Shown here one piece after another: positions 25,537 through 34,806 of a DNA stretch of 64,000 nt. The translations under genes were made by a program, and so were the position numbers. A model generated the notes under the pieces. It ran no database searches, was not told the DNA's origin, and saw only the letters and a list, made by a program, of their open reading frames with translations. Position 1 is the stretch's first letter. Each line of letters starts with the position of its first letter. Source of the stretch: Entomospira nematocerorum. GTDB lineage: Bacteria > Spirochaetota > Spirochaetia > WRBN01. The DNA is taken from positions 434,001 to 498,000 of the forward strand of contig NZ_CP118168.1 in NCBI RefSeq assembly GCF_028748105.1, written 5' to 3'.

Positions 25537-26307
25537 ATGTCACACTACATACATAAATTTTTACTTATAGTATTTTTATTTTCCCTAACCACCTCCCTCT
25601 TCGGTCAAGTGAGTATTACATCACTTACTATATCAGAAGATAGCCTTAATTCTTTAAGGACAGAGGGATTTGTACAATCTAGTGGCGATAAAGCATCAAA
25701 AATATCTCTCATGCCTGCAGGTCAGCTCACACAGAATCTTCAACAATCACTGGATACACTCAAAGTAAAAAGTTTTGTTGAATCTCTTTATCTCCTTCCA
25801 AATGCAAAGCAGGGATCACAGTTAGGACTCTACAAGGCACTATTAAATATTACATTACTCAAGGGTCTAGAATTTTACTCTAGATCAGAAAAGCAAACCA
25901 AAGAACTTATTTATGATGTCTACTTTGTCGACTCCTTTGAAAATAAAAACCGTATTGATAATCCTAATCCACAGACGCTTGTACCTCATTGGAGTGGTAT
26001 CATGATGCAAGATGATGAAACCTTTGGACCTAAATACTATCTTGTAAACATCTATACGTCTGCCAATGAAATTTTAATGACTACGCAAAATCTTGAAAAG
26101 CTTACGCAGGGAGCAATCACAACAGCTAAACCTAAAGAGATGCTTACCGCATTCCATCTCATACAGACAACAGAAGGATTATTGTTATATCAAATTGTTG
26201 CAACAACACAAGGAATTCCTGGTTTTGTACAAAAAAAAGCACACACATCTCTCTTCAACCGACAAGAGGCATACAAAAATTGGATTGCTAAAATCTATCC
26301 TAAATAA
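25537..26307 (+). CDS. Exported protein of unknown function
   Basis: A 256-residue protein starting at the ATG at 25537 with a signal peptide (MSHYIHKFLLIVFLFSLTTSLFGQ). AGAAGGA lies about 12 bases upstream; the frame is open 72 bases further upstream but has no ribosome site there. I do not recognise the mature part. It includes SFVESLYLLPNAKQGSQLGLYKALLN, then a beta-rich half (YDVYFVDSF, PKYYLVNIYTS, EGLLLYQIVA). No cysteine follows the signal, so it is a secreted or periplasmic protein and not a lipoprotein. It stands alone, divergent from guaB. Confidence 0.7.
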   Translation: MSHYIHKFLLIVFLFSLTTSLFGQVSITSLTISEDSLNSLRTEGFVQSSGDKASKISLMPAGQLTQNLQQSLDTLKVKSFVESLYLLPNAKQGSQLGLYKALLNITLLKGLEFYSRSEKQTKELIYDVYFVDSFENKNRIDNPNPQTLVPHWSGIMMQDDETFGPKYYLVNIYTSANEILMTTQNLEKLTQGAITTAKPKEMLTAFHLIQTTEGLLLYQIVATTQGIPGFVQKKAHTSLFNRQEAYKNWIAKIYPK

Positions 26308-26320
26308 TTAACTCGTAAAG

Positions 26321-26344
26321 AGGAGGGCTGATTATCGTCCTCCT
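26321..26344. terminator. Weak hairpin between convergent genes
   Basis: AGGAGG and CCTCCT form a 6-bp stem with a 12-base loop, followed by TTGATAGTTTT on the plus strand. It lies where both convergent transcripts end; the T run is poor. Confidence 0.4.
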
Positions 26345-26357
26345 TGATAGTTTTCCA

Positions 26358-27038
26358 TTATCCATGCACAGGCATTGGTAGAATAAATACATACATAACA
26401 ACAAAAAAAGCTACTGATCCAGCCAGCACAAACACATGGAAGATATCATGCATTCGCATAGCTATCTTTAAATCACGCTTCTTTCCCAAAGCGTAAATTA
26501 TTGCTCCCATACTATACAAAACACCACCCAGAATCATCAGGAGTAGACCAACTAAACCAACCCCATCATAAAGTGGAATAATCACGTACACAGCAATCCA
26601 ACCCATAGCAATATATAGTGTTGAATTAACCCATCCTGGAGATTTTACCCAAAGAGCCTTAAAAAGGGTTCCCAAAAGGGCAATTGACCAGATAATGGCG
26701 ATTAAAATAAGTGCCATAGGATGTGGTAATACAATCAAACTAATAGGTGTATACGTTCCAGCAATAAACCAAAATATTGAAATATGATCAAATCTACGGA
26801 AAACTAACTTCACCCGTGTCTCTCGCTTGAAGCTATGATATAGTGTACTCATTGTATATAAAAGGAGCTGACTGACTCCATAAATTAAAAATCCAATTGT
26901 ATGAATGGGTGTTGCGTATCGTACTGATTGAACAACCAACAGCACTAATGCTACAATCGAGAGTGCTGCCCCAATGAGGTGAGATAGGGCTGACCATGGT
27001 TCATTTTGAGGTAAGTCTGCTGACAGGGATGCTTTCAT
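26358..27038 (-). CDS. Hemolysin III / TrhA family membrane protein (PAQR superfamily)
   Basis: A 226-residue protein with seven hydrophobic helices and the PAQR metal-site motifs: STLYHS near residue 65, FDHISIFWFIAGTYTP near 84 and HDIFHVFVLAG near 198. The family was first named for haemolysis and is now associated with membrane fluidity homeostasis. It is the last gene of a run containing a lipid acyltransferase and a Lol-type exporter, which fits an envelope role. The exact reaction is unknown. Confidence 0.88.
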   Translation of the reverse strand: MKASLSADLPQNEPWSALSHLIGAALSIVALVLLVVQSVRYATPIHTIGFLIYGVSQLLLYTMSTLYHSFKRETRVKLVFRRFDHISIFWFIAGTYTPISLIVLPHPMALILIAIIWSIALLGTLFKALWVKSPGWVNSTLYIAMGWIAVYVIIPLYDGVGLVGLLLMILGGVLYSMGAIIYALGKKRDLKIAMRMHDIFHVFVLAGSVAFFVVMYVFILPMPVHG

Positions 27039-27071
27039 TCCAAATATTATCTCCTTTATTCCTTATAGAAA

Positions 27072-27824
27072 TTAGATATTGTTTGCATCTGTAAAGCCAC
27101 TCTCTACAATCTGCTGCACATGAGCCATTAGCTCTTGTTTTTTATCGCTTGGGTAATTCTCAATAGCAACAAGGGGATGCACAACAATATCGATATGTTT
27201 TTTTCCACCAATTTGTTTGATATATATACCAGCTTTCCAGCTTCCACTAATAGTCACGGGAATAATAGAAGCTTGTGCTAAGTAGGCGATACGTGATGCT
27301 CCCACCATAAAATCTCTATTCTTAGGACCACGACTTCGTGTTCCCTCCGGATAAATCAGTGCAGAATACTGCTCCTCTTGAATCCGTTTTTTTGCTTTTT
27401 CAAACAGTGCTAATGCTTGCTTTGGATTTTTGCGATCTAACAAATAACACTCCAATGATCGCATATACATCGATAAGCCTGGAATATATCCAAGTTCTTT
27501 TTTAGCTACCATCGCCATTGGTGTCTGCAAATACCCATAGCAGAGAAGGATATCACTAAATTCCTGATGATTCACCATAAAAACAACACCTCGATCCCTT
27601 GGTATATGTTCTAGTCCTTGGACAGAAACACTTACCCCCTGTCCTTTTACTAAACAGCGAGATATCCATGACAGCGTATAATAGGCAAAAAGACGATTTA
27701 TCTTTCTGGCTCGAAACATCCAGAATATAACCTGAATTACTAAAAAGACCGCCGTAAACGGAACCATAGCGGCAAAAACAAGAACGAAGCGAGTCCATCC
27801 TAAAAAATTGGTTATAATACGCAT
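27072..27824 (-). CDS. 1-acyl-sn-glycerol-3-phosphate acyltransferase (PlsC family)
   Basis: A 250-residue acyltransferase with an N-terminal membrane helix, the catalytic NHxxxxD motif (NHQEFSD) near residue 84 and the phosphate-binding YPEGTRSRG near 158. PlsC converts lysophosphatidic acid to phosphatidic acid in phospholipid synthesis. It is 17 bases from the LolC/E-like gene and 33 bases from the TrhA-like gene. The family is certain; PlsC itself is likely but a related acyltransferase is possible. Confidence 0.85.
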   Translation of the reverse strand: MRIITNFLGWTRFVLVFAAMVPFTAVFLVIQVIFWMFRARKINRLFAYYTLSWISRCLVKGQGVSVSVQGLEHIPRDRGVVFMVNHQEFSDILLCYGYLQTPMAMVAKKELGYIPGLSMYMRSLECYLLDRKNPKQALALFEKAKKRIQEEQYSALIYPEGTRSRGPKNRDFMVGASRIAYLAQASIIPVTISGSWKAGIYIKQIGGKKHIDIVVHPLVAIENYPSDKKQELMAHVQQIVESGFTDANNI

Positions 27825-27841
27825 AATTTTCTCCCTAACAA

Positions 27842-29101
27842 CTATATTTTACGTAAAATTTGCATTGGCTTTAACCGACTCGTGCGCCAAGCGGGAATCA
27901 AGCTAAAAAGAACTGTCCCCATAACAATTCCAATAAGCATTCCAAGCAAAGATAACCACGTAATCTTCAACTCAATACCACTCAAATAAAAACTCAAATC
28001 TACAGCCGATAATTGTAAAAATGGCATATAACTTTGAATCCATTGTATTATGACAACACTCCACTGCTCTATTTTAGGAATACCAAAAGCTATCACCCCT
28101 GTCAGTATTAAACCAAGAACAATACCAATGATGCCACCAATAAGAGAAGCCCAAAAACTCATGTAAAGATACAATTGGAATAACTCACGTCTACCCATTC
28201 CTAAAAAAGATAGCGTTGCAATACTTTGAATTTGCTCTAGATAAAACAACTGTAAAACCCCTACAGTATTTGCAATTGCAACAAGAACAATCACAAATAC
28301 TAAAAATAAAATGACCCCCTGACTCGAATTCATACTCATAATTTCATTACGATTTAATCCTATCCAATCATAGACAATGTAACGCTCACCTAGAAAATCT
28401 TGTAAGTTACGTCGAGTATTCTCTAATCCATAATAAGGATCCTTTACTTTTATACCTAAAAAGGAGTAATCTTGCCATCCATCTAGAAGCTCTCTTGCCC
28501 AAATCTCATCCAAAAAGACCCAGCTTTCATCTAAATTTTGATATCCTGTCGTAACGATGGCACTAACAACTGCACGCATAATTCTTGGTTTGTGCTGACC
28601 AAATTCATCAATACTTGTAATCAAAATACGAGCAACATCTCCAACGCCTAATCCCAATCGTTTAGCCGTCTCCTTACCAATCCAAATCTCACCCTCCAGA
28701 AGGGATGCACCTTCTGGCTTTACAGAGACGTATTTATGAAAGCCTTCATCGCTCTGATACAAGTTAGAACTGATCCCACGTAACTGGACACTCATTCTTC
28801 CTTCTGATGAAAATGCTAACCCGTAACTCCGAATTTCATAATAAGTGTCATGTACGTCTATTACCTCTTGAATGTGCTCTTTTACAGCATCACTAAAGTC
28901 ACCAAAAAGACTATGCACTTGTAAATGATAACTATGAGTCTCTATAAAACGCTCTATAATACCCTGAATCATTGCATGTGAAATTTGTGTAATGAGAACT
29001 AATGGAGCAACACTCAAGGCAATGACAACTACCGCACTTCGAAAAGCTTTTTGCCTAGGATTACGCATAAATCGTCTTGCCAGTAAGTGTCCTATTTTCA
29101 T
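27842..29101 (-). CDS. FtsX-type ABC permease, LolC/LolE-like
   Basis: A 419-residue permease with one N-terminal helix (about 20-45), a large extracytoplasmic domain (about 45-270) and three C-terminal helices, ending in the typical SLIPAWRTSRLKPMQIL. This is the LolC/LolE layout; the complex lifts lipoproteins from the inner membrane. Only one permease gene is present, so a homodimer is likely. It lies 11 bases after the LolD-like ATPase. Confidence 0.8.
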   Translation of the reverse strand: MKIGHLLARRFMRNPRQKAFRSAVVVIALSVAPLVLITQISHAMIQGIIERFIETHSYHLQVHSLFGDFSDAVKEHIQEVIDVHDTYYEIRSYGLAFSSEGRMSVQLRGISSNLYQSDEGFHKYVSVKPEGASLLEGEIWIGKETAKRLGLGVGDVARILITSIDEFGQHKPRIMRAVVSAIVTTGYQNLDESWVFLDEIWARELLDGWQDYSFLGIKVKDPYYGLENTRRNLQDFLGERYIVYDWIGLNRNEIMSMNSSQGVILFLVFVIVLVAIANTVGVLQLFYLEQIQSIATLSFLGMGRRELFQLYLYMSFWASLIGGIIGIVLGLILTGVIAFGIPKIEQWSVVIIQWIQSYMPFLQLSAVDLSFYLSGIELKITWLSLLGMLIGIVMGTVLFSLIPAWRTSRLKPMQILRKI

Positions 29102-29112
29102 TCGATGTAATC

Positions 29113-29808
29113 CTACTGCACTTTTTGCAACTCTAGCTGTCTAGAGCACGAGTTGGCTAGTGCTAAGTCATGTGTTACTAATAGTAAGGAGCCTCCCTCC
29201 TGTAAGGTGAGTTCCATCATTAATTCAAACACACGCTGAGCATGAAAGGCATCTAAACTACCAGTTGGTTCGTCTGCTAAAATAAGTTTTGGCTGATTCA
29301 TCAAAGCACGAGCAACGGCCACACGCTGCCTCTCCCCACCTGATAAGCGAGAGGGAAAACTCCGTTGTTTATCAATAAGTCCTACTTTTTCTAATAGATA
29401 TTCAGCTCTCAACTTCACATCAACGTTGCGTTGACCTGCTAACCATGCTGGCATACAAACGTTTTCCAATGCATTAAAATCTTCTAGAAGAAAGTGAAAT
29501 TGAAAAATAAATCCAAGCTGGATATTTCGATACACAGCAAGCTCTCTATCCTTAGTACGACCAATATCGTATCCACAACTAAAAAGATAGCCATCATCAA
29601 ATGCGTCAAGCCCTGCTATTAAATTGAGTAATGTAGATTTCCCAGAGCCAGACTCACCAACAATTGCAACACTCTCTTTTTGAGATAGCTGAAAATCTAA
29701 CTCTTTCAAAACTATTTGCTTACTATCACCTACCTGATAACTCTTATTTAGTTGTTGAATATTTAGTAAGCTATTCTTCTGCTTGTTTGTATCCATTAAT
29801 TCCATCAT
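29113..29808 (-). CDS. LolD-like ABC ATPase
   Basis: A 231-residue ATPase of the LolD/MacB group, with Walker A GESGSGKS near residue 50, the LolD-type FIFQFHFLLEDF (Q loop) near 103, signature LSGGERQRVA near 153 and Walker B LILADEPTGSLD near 174. It overlaps the preceding membrane-protein gene by 38 bases and directly precedes the LolC/E-like permease. It would power lipoprotein release, consistent with the many predicted lipoproteins in this window. Confidence 0.85.
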   Translation of the reverse strand: MMELMDTNKQKNSLLNIQQLNKSYQVGDSKQIVLKELDFQLSQKESVAIVGESGSGKSTLLNLIAGLDAFDDGYLFSCGYDIGRTKDRELAVYRNIQLGFIFQFHFLLEDFNALENVCMPAWLAGQRNVDVKLRAEYLLEKVGLIDKQRSFPSRLSGGERQRVAVARALMNQPKLILADEPTGSLDAFHAQRVFELMMELTLQEGGSLLLVTHDLALANSCSRQLELQKVQ

Positions 29809-30415
29809 TACACATTTTGAAGTGATAAACTCCGATCAAAATCGCAAGTATGATACAAATACTAACACTTAACCCTACCAATAAAAACTGATTCATAAAA
29901 ATGAATGCATCAGTCATTGGAGCAAACAGAGCTATCAACCCTAATAAAAGAGCACTAATCCAAGAAGGATGTCGTATGATTTGTGTTATTGCTATGATAA
30001 TAAAAAGGTAATATAAAGGTCTAAATAAAAGCTCATAAGCTCCATCTGCTGTTGTTTGAAAGAGGCTAAAGACAATTCCATCTAACATAAAAAATGCCGC
30101 TAAAGAAGAAATTATATAAACCGTATCCTTCTTCATAATACGCATTCGTAATGCTATTAATAGTGTCGGAAAGAGATAAAGTAACACAATAACATAATCT
30201 AAAGTAAAAGCTACTACCCACTGTGAAACAAAAGTCATGTTATCTGGAATGAGTATTCCTGCATTCAGAATGAAGGCGCGTATAGCCATAAAAGGAATAA
30301 ACATTAATATACCCACTCCAACATGCCATAGTATGTGGAGAGGAGAACGGCTCATAAAAAATTGTAATCCAATAAATGCTGGCATTAGCCCTAATACAAA
30401 TAGATTCATCATCAT
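29771..30415 (-). CDS. Multi-pass membrane protein of unknown function
   Basis: A 214-residue, strongly hydrophobic protein with six or seven predicted membrane segments and little polar sequence. I do not recognise a family. No clear ribosome site precedes the cluster of ATG codons at 30407-30415, and a possible promoter (TTGTCA, 17 bases, CATACT) would place the start site at the codons themselves, suggesting leaderless translation. Its 3' end overlaps the LolD-like gene by 38 bases, so it is probably co-transcribed with the Lol-like system. Confidence 0.6.
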   Translation of the reverse strand: MMMNLFVLGLMPAFIGLQFFMSRSPLHILWHVGVGILMFIPFMAIRAFILNAGILIPDNMTFVSQWVVAFTLDYVIVLLYLFPTLLIALRMRIMKKDTVYIISSLAAFFMLDGIVFSLFQTTADGAYELLFRPLYYLFIIIAITQIIRHPSWISALLLGLIALFAPMTDAFIFMNQFLLVGLSVSICIILAILIGVYHFKMCNDGINGYKQAEE

Positions 30416-30449
30416 TAAGTATGCATGTTATGCAATGCTTTGACAAGAG

Positions 30450-30469
30450 GGGAGAATCAAGATTCTCCC
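30450..30469. terminator. Short perfect hairpin between mupG and the membrane-protein gene
   Basis: GGGAGAATC and GATTCTCCC form a 9-bp stem around two bases. Neither side carries a convincing T run, so it may be a weak terminator or a protein site. It lies in the 83-base gap between two minus-strand genes, upstream of the membrane-protein gene. Confidence 0.35.
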
Positions 30470-30498
30470 ATAAATGTCTAGCAGTGCTGGCATATAAT

Positions 30499-31581
30499 TT
30501 AGAGCATAAGCCTAAATTTTTGCCAAGCCTCTATTTTATCCAAAAAGAAATGATACTCAGGAGCTATCTTGCCTACAACCGAGCTCTTACCACTATTTTT
30601 CATCTGTTGTTTTGCTATCTGTAACTCTCCAGCATAATGTCCATATAAAGAGCTCTCAATAACAATATCTCCACGCTCAATGATAGAGTTTGCATTCATC
30701 AAATTAAATTGATGCCCTTTGTACTTTACGCGTGACTGTGTTGAACGAATAAGATAATCACTGACATCACCACGATTAAAATGGAGCTCATTCAAGATAA
30801 TACTTCGCTCCACCTCTGGTAGTTCAGCAATAAGCTCAACCTTTATCTCTAAAAGTTCACGCTTCATAGCCGATAACGCTGCAAGTTCCTGCTCACTAGC
30901 AAAACAGTTAGAAATGATAACTGCATCAATCCCACTAAAAAAGAGATCCTTTGCTTGAACTTCAATCGGTAAGTAGCGATGCTCTTCTAGCGTGCAGAGA
31001 CCTTGATCCACAGGCCAAGGACCAAAGGTTGCACATTGCGAATTCACAAACGCTGCAGTTGTTAAACCAAATTGCTTAAAGCGCTCTGTACATCGCATAA
31101 AGTGTTCTCGTGTTAATCCGCTATAAGCATGTGGATAAAAATTGTGACAACCTAAAAGAGCGTCAGTATTAGGTTTATAATCCATAATGGTCTCAATATA
31201 ATGCGTATCATTACTCATATTGATTTCCACTTGTAATCCATGCGGATTAAAGGTCATCATTGCCTCTTCAGCACCAGTATACCCTATATCTAATCGAAAG
31301 CCTTTAACCCCCAATTCAGCAAAAAAACTTAAATCTTGATAACTGATATTCAGTGCCGAAAAAATTCTAGGTGCAACATCGACAATAACATCATACCCTA
31401 ATTCATTTGCATAGAGAACGGTTTCTTTGAATTCGGAAACAATTTTATCCTTATCTCCATCAATTGAGAGAAGACACATAAAGACACGAGTAAATCCATA
31501 CTTCGATGCTAGTGCCAAATACGACTTATTCTCTTCTACTGGTGCATGTCCTGCATACACCGAAATTCCTAGTTGTCTCAT
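30499..31581 (-). CDS. MupG-like TIM-barrel protein (DUF871), putative 6-phospho-N-acetylmuramidase
   Basis: A 360-residue protein starting RQLGISVYAGH, with FRLDIGYTGAEE near residue 92, the LLGCHNFYPH segment near 142 and a C-terminal cyclophilin-like domain (about 240-360). These are features of the DUF871/MupG family. MupG splits MurNAc-6-P-GlcNAc after PTS uptake. It closes an operon with lactose/cellobiose-type EIIC and EIIA, a common arrangement for this family. The substrate is therefore probably a phosphorylated disaccharide from cell-wall turnover or a beta-glycoside. The family is secure; the substrate is inferred. Confidence 0.8.
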   Translation of the reverse strand: MRQLGISVYAGHAPVEENKSYLALASKYGFTRVFMCLLSIDGDKDKIVSEFKETVLYANELGYDVIVDVAPRIFSALNISYQDLSFFAELGVKGFRLDIGYTGAEEAMMTFNPHGLQVEINMSNDTHYIETIMDYKPNTDALLGCHNFYPHAYSGLTREHFMRCTERFKQFGLTTAAFVNSQCATFGPWPVDQGLCTLEEHRYLPIEVQAKDLFFSGIDAVIISNCFASEQELAALSAMKRELLEIKVELIAELPEVERSIILNELHFNRGDVSDYLIRSTQSRVKYKGHQFNLMNANSIIERGDIVIESSLYGHYAGELQIAKQQMKNSGKSSVVGKIAPEYHFFLDKIEAWQKFRLML

Positions 31582-31599
31582 TATTATCCCTCTCTTAAG

Positions 31600-31971
31600 C
31601 TAGTTTTTTAAACGATCTTCTAACTGTGTTAGTCGCGATTCCAAGATAGCAACTTTTTCATGTAATGCTAGCAGTTTTCCTACCATTGCCTTCTCTGAAA
31701 TTGCAGTCATGAGGTGATCCTGTGCATGAATGAATAACATATTAATCTCAACAGGAGTCCCACTACTCTCTTGCTGGATAAAACTAGTTTGAATTTTATG
31801 CGCACTATGAAGCTCGCCATCCGCTTCTTTATATCTTGTTTTTGCTTCCTCTAGCTTACCAGATTCTGCCAAACTCACAGCCTCAAATGTTTTAGCTCTT
31901 GCTTCACCAGCTCCGGTTATGATTGTAAAAATCGCTTCTTCTCTACTTAATTCTTCATTTTCCATCGTCAT
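31600..31971 (-). CDS. PTS lactose/cellobiose-type EIIA
   Basis: A 123-residue all-alpha EIIA of the Lac family. The phosphorylated histidine lies in the conserved FIHAQDHLMT near residue 80, preceded by the AHKIQTSFIQQE helix. It relays phosphate from HPr to EIIB. It is four bases after the EIIC gene and 18 bases before mupG. No EIIB gene is seen next to it. Confidence 0.88.
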   Translation of the reverse strand: MTMENEELSREEAIFTIITGAGEARAKTFEAVSLAESGKLEEAKTRYKEADGELHSAHKIQTSFIQQESSGTPVEINMLFIHAQDHLMTAISEKAMVGKLLALHEKVAILESRLTQLEDRLKN

Positions 31972-31975
31972 ACAC

Positions 31976-33364
31976 TTAGGCTACAGCCTCTCCTTGTTCT
32001 TCTTTTAACATTTTTGTATCATACGCCCTCATGAAGGGATAATAGATTACAGCTAATATAATAATATTAACAATATTCAAAATAATAGCACGCCAATCAC
32101 CAGTTGCAATATAGGCGCCAATGGGACCTGGAAGTGTCCATGGAGCAAGTGCAAAGGGTGCGTTAACCCAGCCTAGACTCATAACCACGTATGTAAAGAT
32201 TGTCACAATTACTGGTCCTAGAATGAATGGAACAAAAAAGAAGGGGTTCAGCATAATTGGAAGTCCAAAAATCAGTGGTTCATTAATATTAAAGATTGAT
32301 GGAAGAAATGTTACTTTTCCCAATTCTTTAAGATAACGAGATCGAGCAACAAGTAACCACAGTACAAGACCAATAGTTCCGCCTGATCCACCAATCCAAA
32401 TAAACCACTGAAAGAATGGTTCTGGTGTAATATATGAAGTAATATTAGTTGTCCCAAATTGCAGCATTTCTGCATGAGCCTGAGCATTTTGATCGAGCAT
32501 GTCTAGCCATACAGGACGAACGATTGTACCAATAATAGAGACACCATGAATACCGGCAGCCCAGAGCATCGTGATAAAGAGAACTATCAGAACCGCACCA
32601 ACAGGAGTATCTACAACTTTCTTAAGCGGACTAAACACTGCACTAAATATGGTATGTAAATCTAAAATAGGCCAAATACGAGCTATAACTAAAAAGCCAA
32701 ACATGACAATCATAACTGCAAAGGCTGGAAATAAGGCAGAAAAAGATCGTGCTACAGAGTCTGGTACACCATCTGGCATGCGAATAACTAGATTATTCTT
32801 CTCAAAGAATCGTAAAATTTCTACCGCTACAATAGCTGTAAAGATACCAACAAATAACCCAGCACCTCCAAGTCGATCCATAGGGATAACTAATCCTAGT
32901 GCAGTTAATTGATCTGCGGTTAACACCATTACATCACTACCATCCGCGAGGGTTACACTCTTCATTGCATTCATTACGCTATATGCAGCCTGAGGAAGAG
33001 TTGTCATGAAAAACGCCATTAAAGCCAATGATCCGCCACTTTTCCCATCAAGTTCATAACTTTTTGCTAGGCTATAACCAATTGTGTAGGTTGCATAAAT
33101 CGCCACCAATCCCATAGTAACACGAAAGGGTATCATAATAGTCAAAGCATGTGTTTTTAAAAATTTAAAAAATGCAATCGACTCATTCCATGCTTGTGGA
33201 ACAGGTAAAAAAGCAATAATCAAAAAAACACTTCCAACAATGGTCAATGGTATGGTTGATATCATCCCATCGCGTACTGCTAATAGATGACGCTGTTGCG
33301 CTAACTTCGTCATCGGTCCCATAAAGATCCGTTCAAATTTGGCAAAAAATGAATCAAAACTCAT
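31976..33364 (-). CDS. PTS lactose/cellobiose-type EIIC permease
   Basis: A 462-residue membrane protein with about ten hydrophobic segments. It matches LacE/CelB in its start (KLAQQRHLLAVRDGMISTIPLTIVGS) and in the substrate region FNINEPLIFGLPIMLNP near residue 348. It transports and phosphorylates a beta-linked disaccharide or similar sugar. The C-terminus ends without an EIIB domain. It is the first gene of the operon, about 110 bases after a strong promoter. Confidence 0.88.
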   Translation of the reverse strand: MSFDSFFAKFERIFMGPMTKLAQQRHLLAVRDGMISTIPLTIVGSVFLIIAFLPVPQAWNESIAFFKFLKTHALTIMIPFRVTMGLVAIYATYTIGYSLAKSYELDGKSGGSLALMAFFMTTLPQAAYSVMNAMKSVTLADGSDVMVLTADQLTALGLVIPMDRLGGAGLFVGIFTAIVAVEILRFFEKNNLVIRMPDGVPDSVARSFSALFPAFAVMIVMFGFLVIARIWPILDLHTIFSAVFSPLKKVVDTPVGAVLIVLFITMLWAAGIHGVSIIGTIVRPVWLDMLDQNAQAHAEMLQFGTTNITSYITPEPFFQWFIWIGGSGGTIGLVLWLLVARSRYLKELGKVTFLPSIFNINEPLIFGLPIMLNPFFFVPFILGPVIVTIFTYVVMSLGWVNAPFALAPWTLPGPIGAYIATGDWRAIILNIVNIIILAVIYYPFMRAYDTKMLKEEQGEAVA

Positions 33365-33431
33365 GATATCTCCTACCTTCTAATACAAAAAAAAATATAT
33401 TTTATGTACACCCCTTCGCAAAAGGTAAACC

Positions 33432-33463
33432 AAGAACTCTCATACAAAAAGCAGCGAGTTCTT
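33432..33463. promoter_or_regulatory. Hairpin in the leader of the mupG-PTS operon
   Basis: AAGAACTC and GAGTTCTT form an 8-bp inverted repeat with a 16-base loop, about 10-40 bases after the predicted transcription start. It could be an operator or an RNA control element; no regulator gene is adjacent. Confidence 0.4.
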
Positions 33464-33479
33464 ACTATTGTACTCTCTC

Positions 33480-33508
33480 ATTTTATCATGGATTACTAGG
33501 CATGTCAA
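33480..33508 (-). promoter_or_regulatory. Promoter of the mupG-PTS operon
   Basis: On the minus strand a perfect TTGACA (33503-33508) and TAAAAT (33480-33485) are 17 bases apart, starting 15 bases after the cysteine desulfurase stop. Confidence 0.75.
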
Positions 33509-33523
33509 TTAATTTTAGTATAC

Positions 33524-34678
33524 TTACTTATAGATTTGTGGTCTGGGAAGTTGCTTCATTACTTCTGGCAGTTGTTGTATCAATTGCTTTAATAATTCCA
33601 GATCTGTCCATGGGCTATAAGAAAATCGGACCACCTGCATTGCATTATTTTGCGTCATTTTTTGGGCAAGTAGCGGCCTTAGACGATGAAGACTATCCCC
33701 AGAACAAGCACTACTAGTACCAACCATAATATTATAGGAACCCAAATGACGCACTACGACTTCTGCAGGTAATGGAGAAAATTGTACCAAGTAGTGATAA
33801 GGTGATTTATCTTTTATTGATGCATTTTTATGATATAGAACTCCATCCGATAACTCTATTGCTTGTTGAAAGAGTTGTTGCTTTTCATAAACATTAATAT
33901 CTTCATATCTAATAACTTTTTCCAATGCTAATCGTAATGCAATGATACCAAAAATATTTTCCGTACCAGCACGCATGAGCATCTCCTGACCGCCACCTCG
34001 TAAAAAAGATTGCTTATGTTTACGCCAATATAATAAACCAATACCTTTAGGACCTGAAATCTTATGCCCGGAAAAGGCAATTGAATCTGCCTGCCACTGC
34101 GAAATGTGTGCATACATTTCCGAAATAACCATCTGTGCTGCATCGACATGAAGATGAATTAATCTGCCCTTATGCTCTTGCTGAAATTGATGCAAGAGTG
34201 CACTAATTTGCTGTATATCATTAATAGCTCCACTTTGATAGTTAACGGCCATGCAACAGAGCATCAGAACATCTTTTGTGAGATTCTTTTGTAAGTCCGC
34301 CAAAGATAATCTACCAAGATCATCTACAGCTACATCCTTTATGGTAAATCCATGTTGTTGTAGCCATTTTCTATTTTCATAAATCGAAGGATGCTCTGCT
34401 TTACTCATTAGTATTACTCCACGTACAGGAGAGTTCAATAAAGACAACAAAACAGTATGATTCGACTCTGTTGCTCCACTAGTAAATATACAGTCTTTTT
34501 TATCTACATTAAGAAGATCTGCAATGACGGTTCTATGCTCTTCCAGCATCTCTCGAACGATCTTACCCGATCGATGTAAGCTTGAAGGATTTGAATCATA
34601 TAGAAGACTCTCTTGAAAGGCCTCGCGTAATAACTGATGATCTCCCAGTGCACTTGCAGCACTATCAAAATATAACAT
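33524..34678 (-). CDS. Cysteine desulfurase (NifS/IscS family)
   Basis: A 384-residue PLP enzyme that takes sulfur from cysteine for Fe-S clusters and thiolated tRNA. It has the start MLYFDSAASA, FTSGATESNH near residue 66, the PLP-binding lysine in SGHKISGPKG near 204 and the active-site cysteine in GTSSACSGD near 327. No scaffold or partner gene lies beside it; murI is divergent. Length and motifs suggest a working class I enzyme. Confidence 0.9.
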   Translation of the reverse strand: MLYFDSAASALGDHQLLREAFQESLLYDSNPSSLHRSGKIVREMLEEHRTVIADLLNVDKKDCIFTSGATESNHTVLLSLLNSPVRGVILMSKAEHPSIYENRKWLQQHGFTIKDVAVDDLGRLSLADLQKNLTKDVLMLCCMAVNYQSGAINDIQQISALLHQFQQEHKGRLIHLHVDAAQMVISEMYAHISQWQADSIAFSGHKISGPKGIGLLYWRKHKQSFLRGGGQEMLMRAGTENIFGIIALRLALEKVIRYEDINVYEKQQLFQQAIELSDGVLYHKNASIKDKSPYHYLVQFSPLPAEVVVRHLGSYNIMVGTSSACSGDSLHRLRPLLAQKMTQNNAMQVVRFSYSPWTDLELLKQLIQQLPEVMKQLPRPQIYK

Positions 34679-34722
34679 AGCCTGATATTATCATAAACCC
34701 CAACTATTTGACTATATTATTA

Positions 34723-34752
34723 TTGACTAATTTTATATTTTCAGAGTACAAT
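34723..34752 (+). promoter_or_regulatory. Promoter of murI
   Basis: TTGACT (34723-34728) and TACAAT (34747-34752) are 18 bases apart, giving a leader of about 50 bases before murI. Confidence 0.65.
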
Positions 34753-34806
34753 GCAAAAAATGTAAGGGATGCATTTTCTCTCTATTAACACACAATCAGG
34801 AATATT

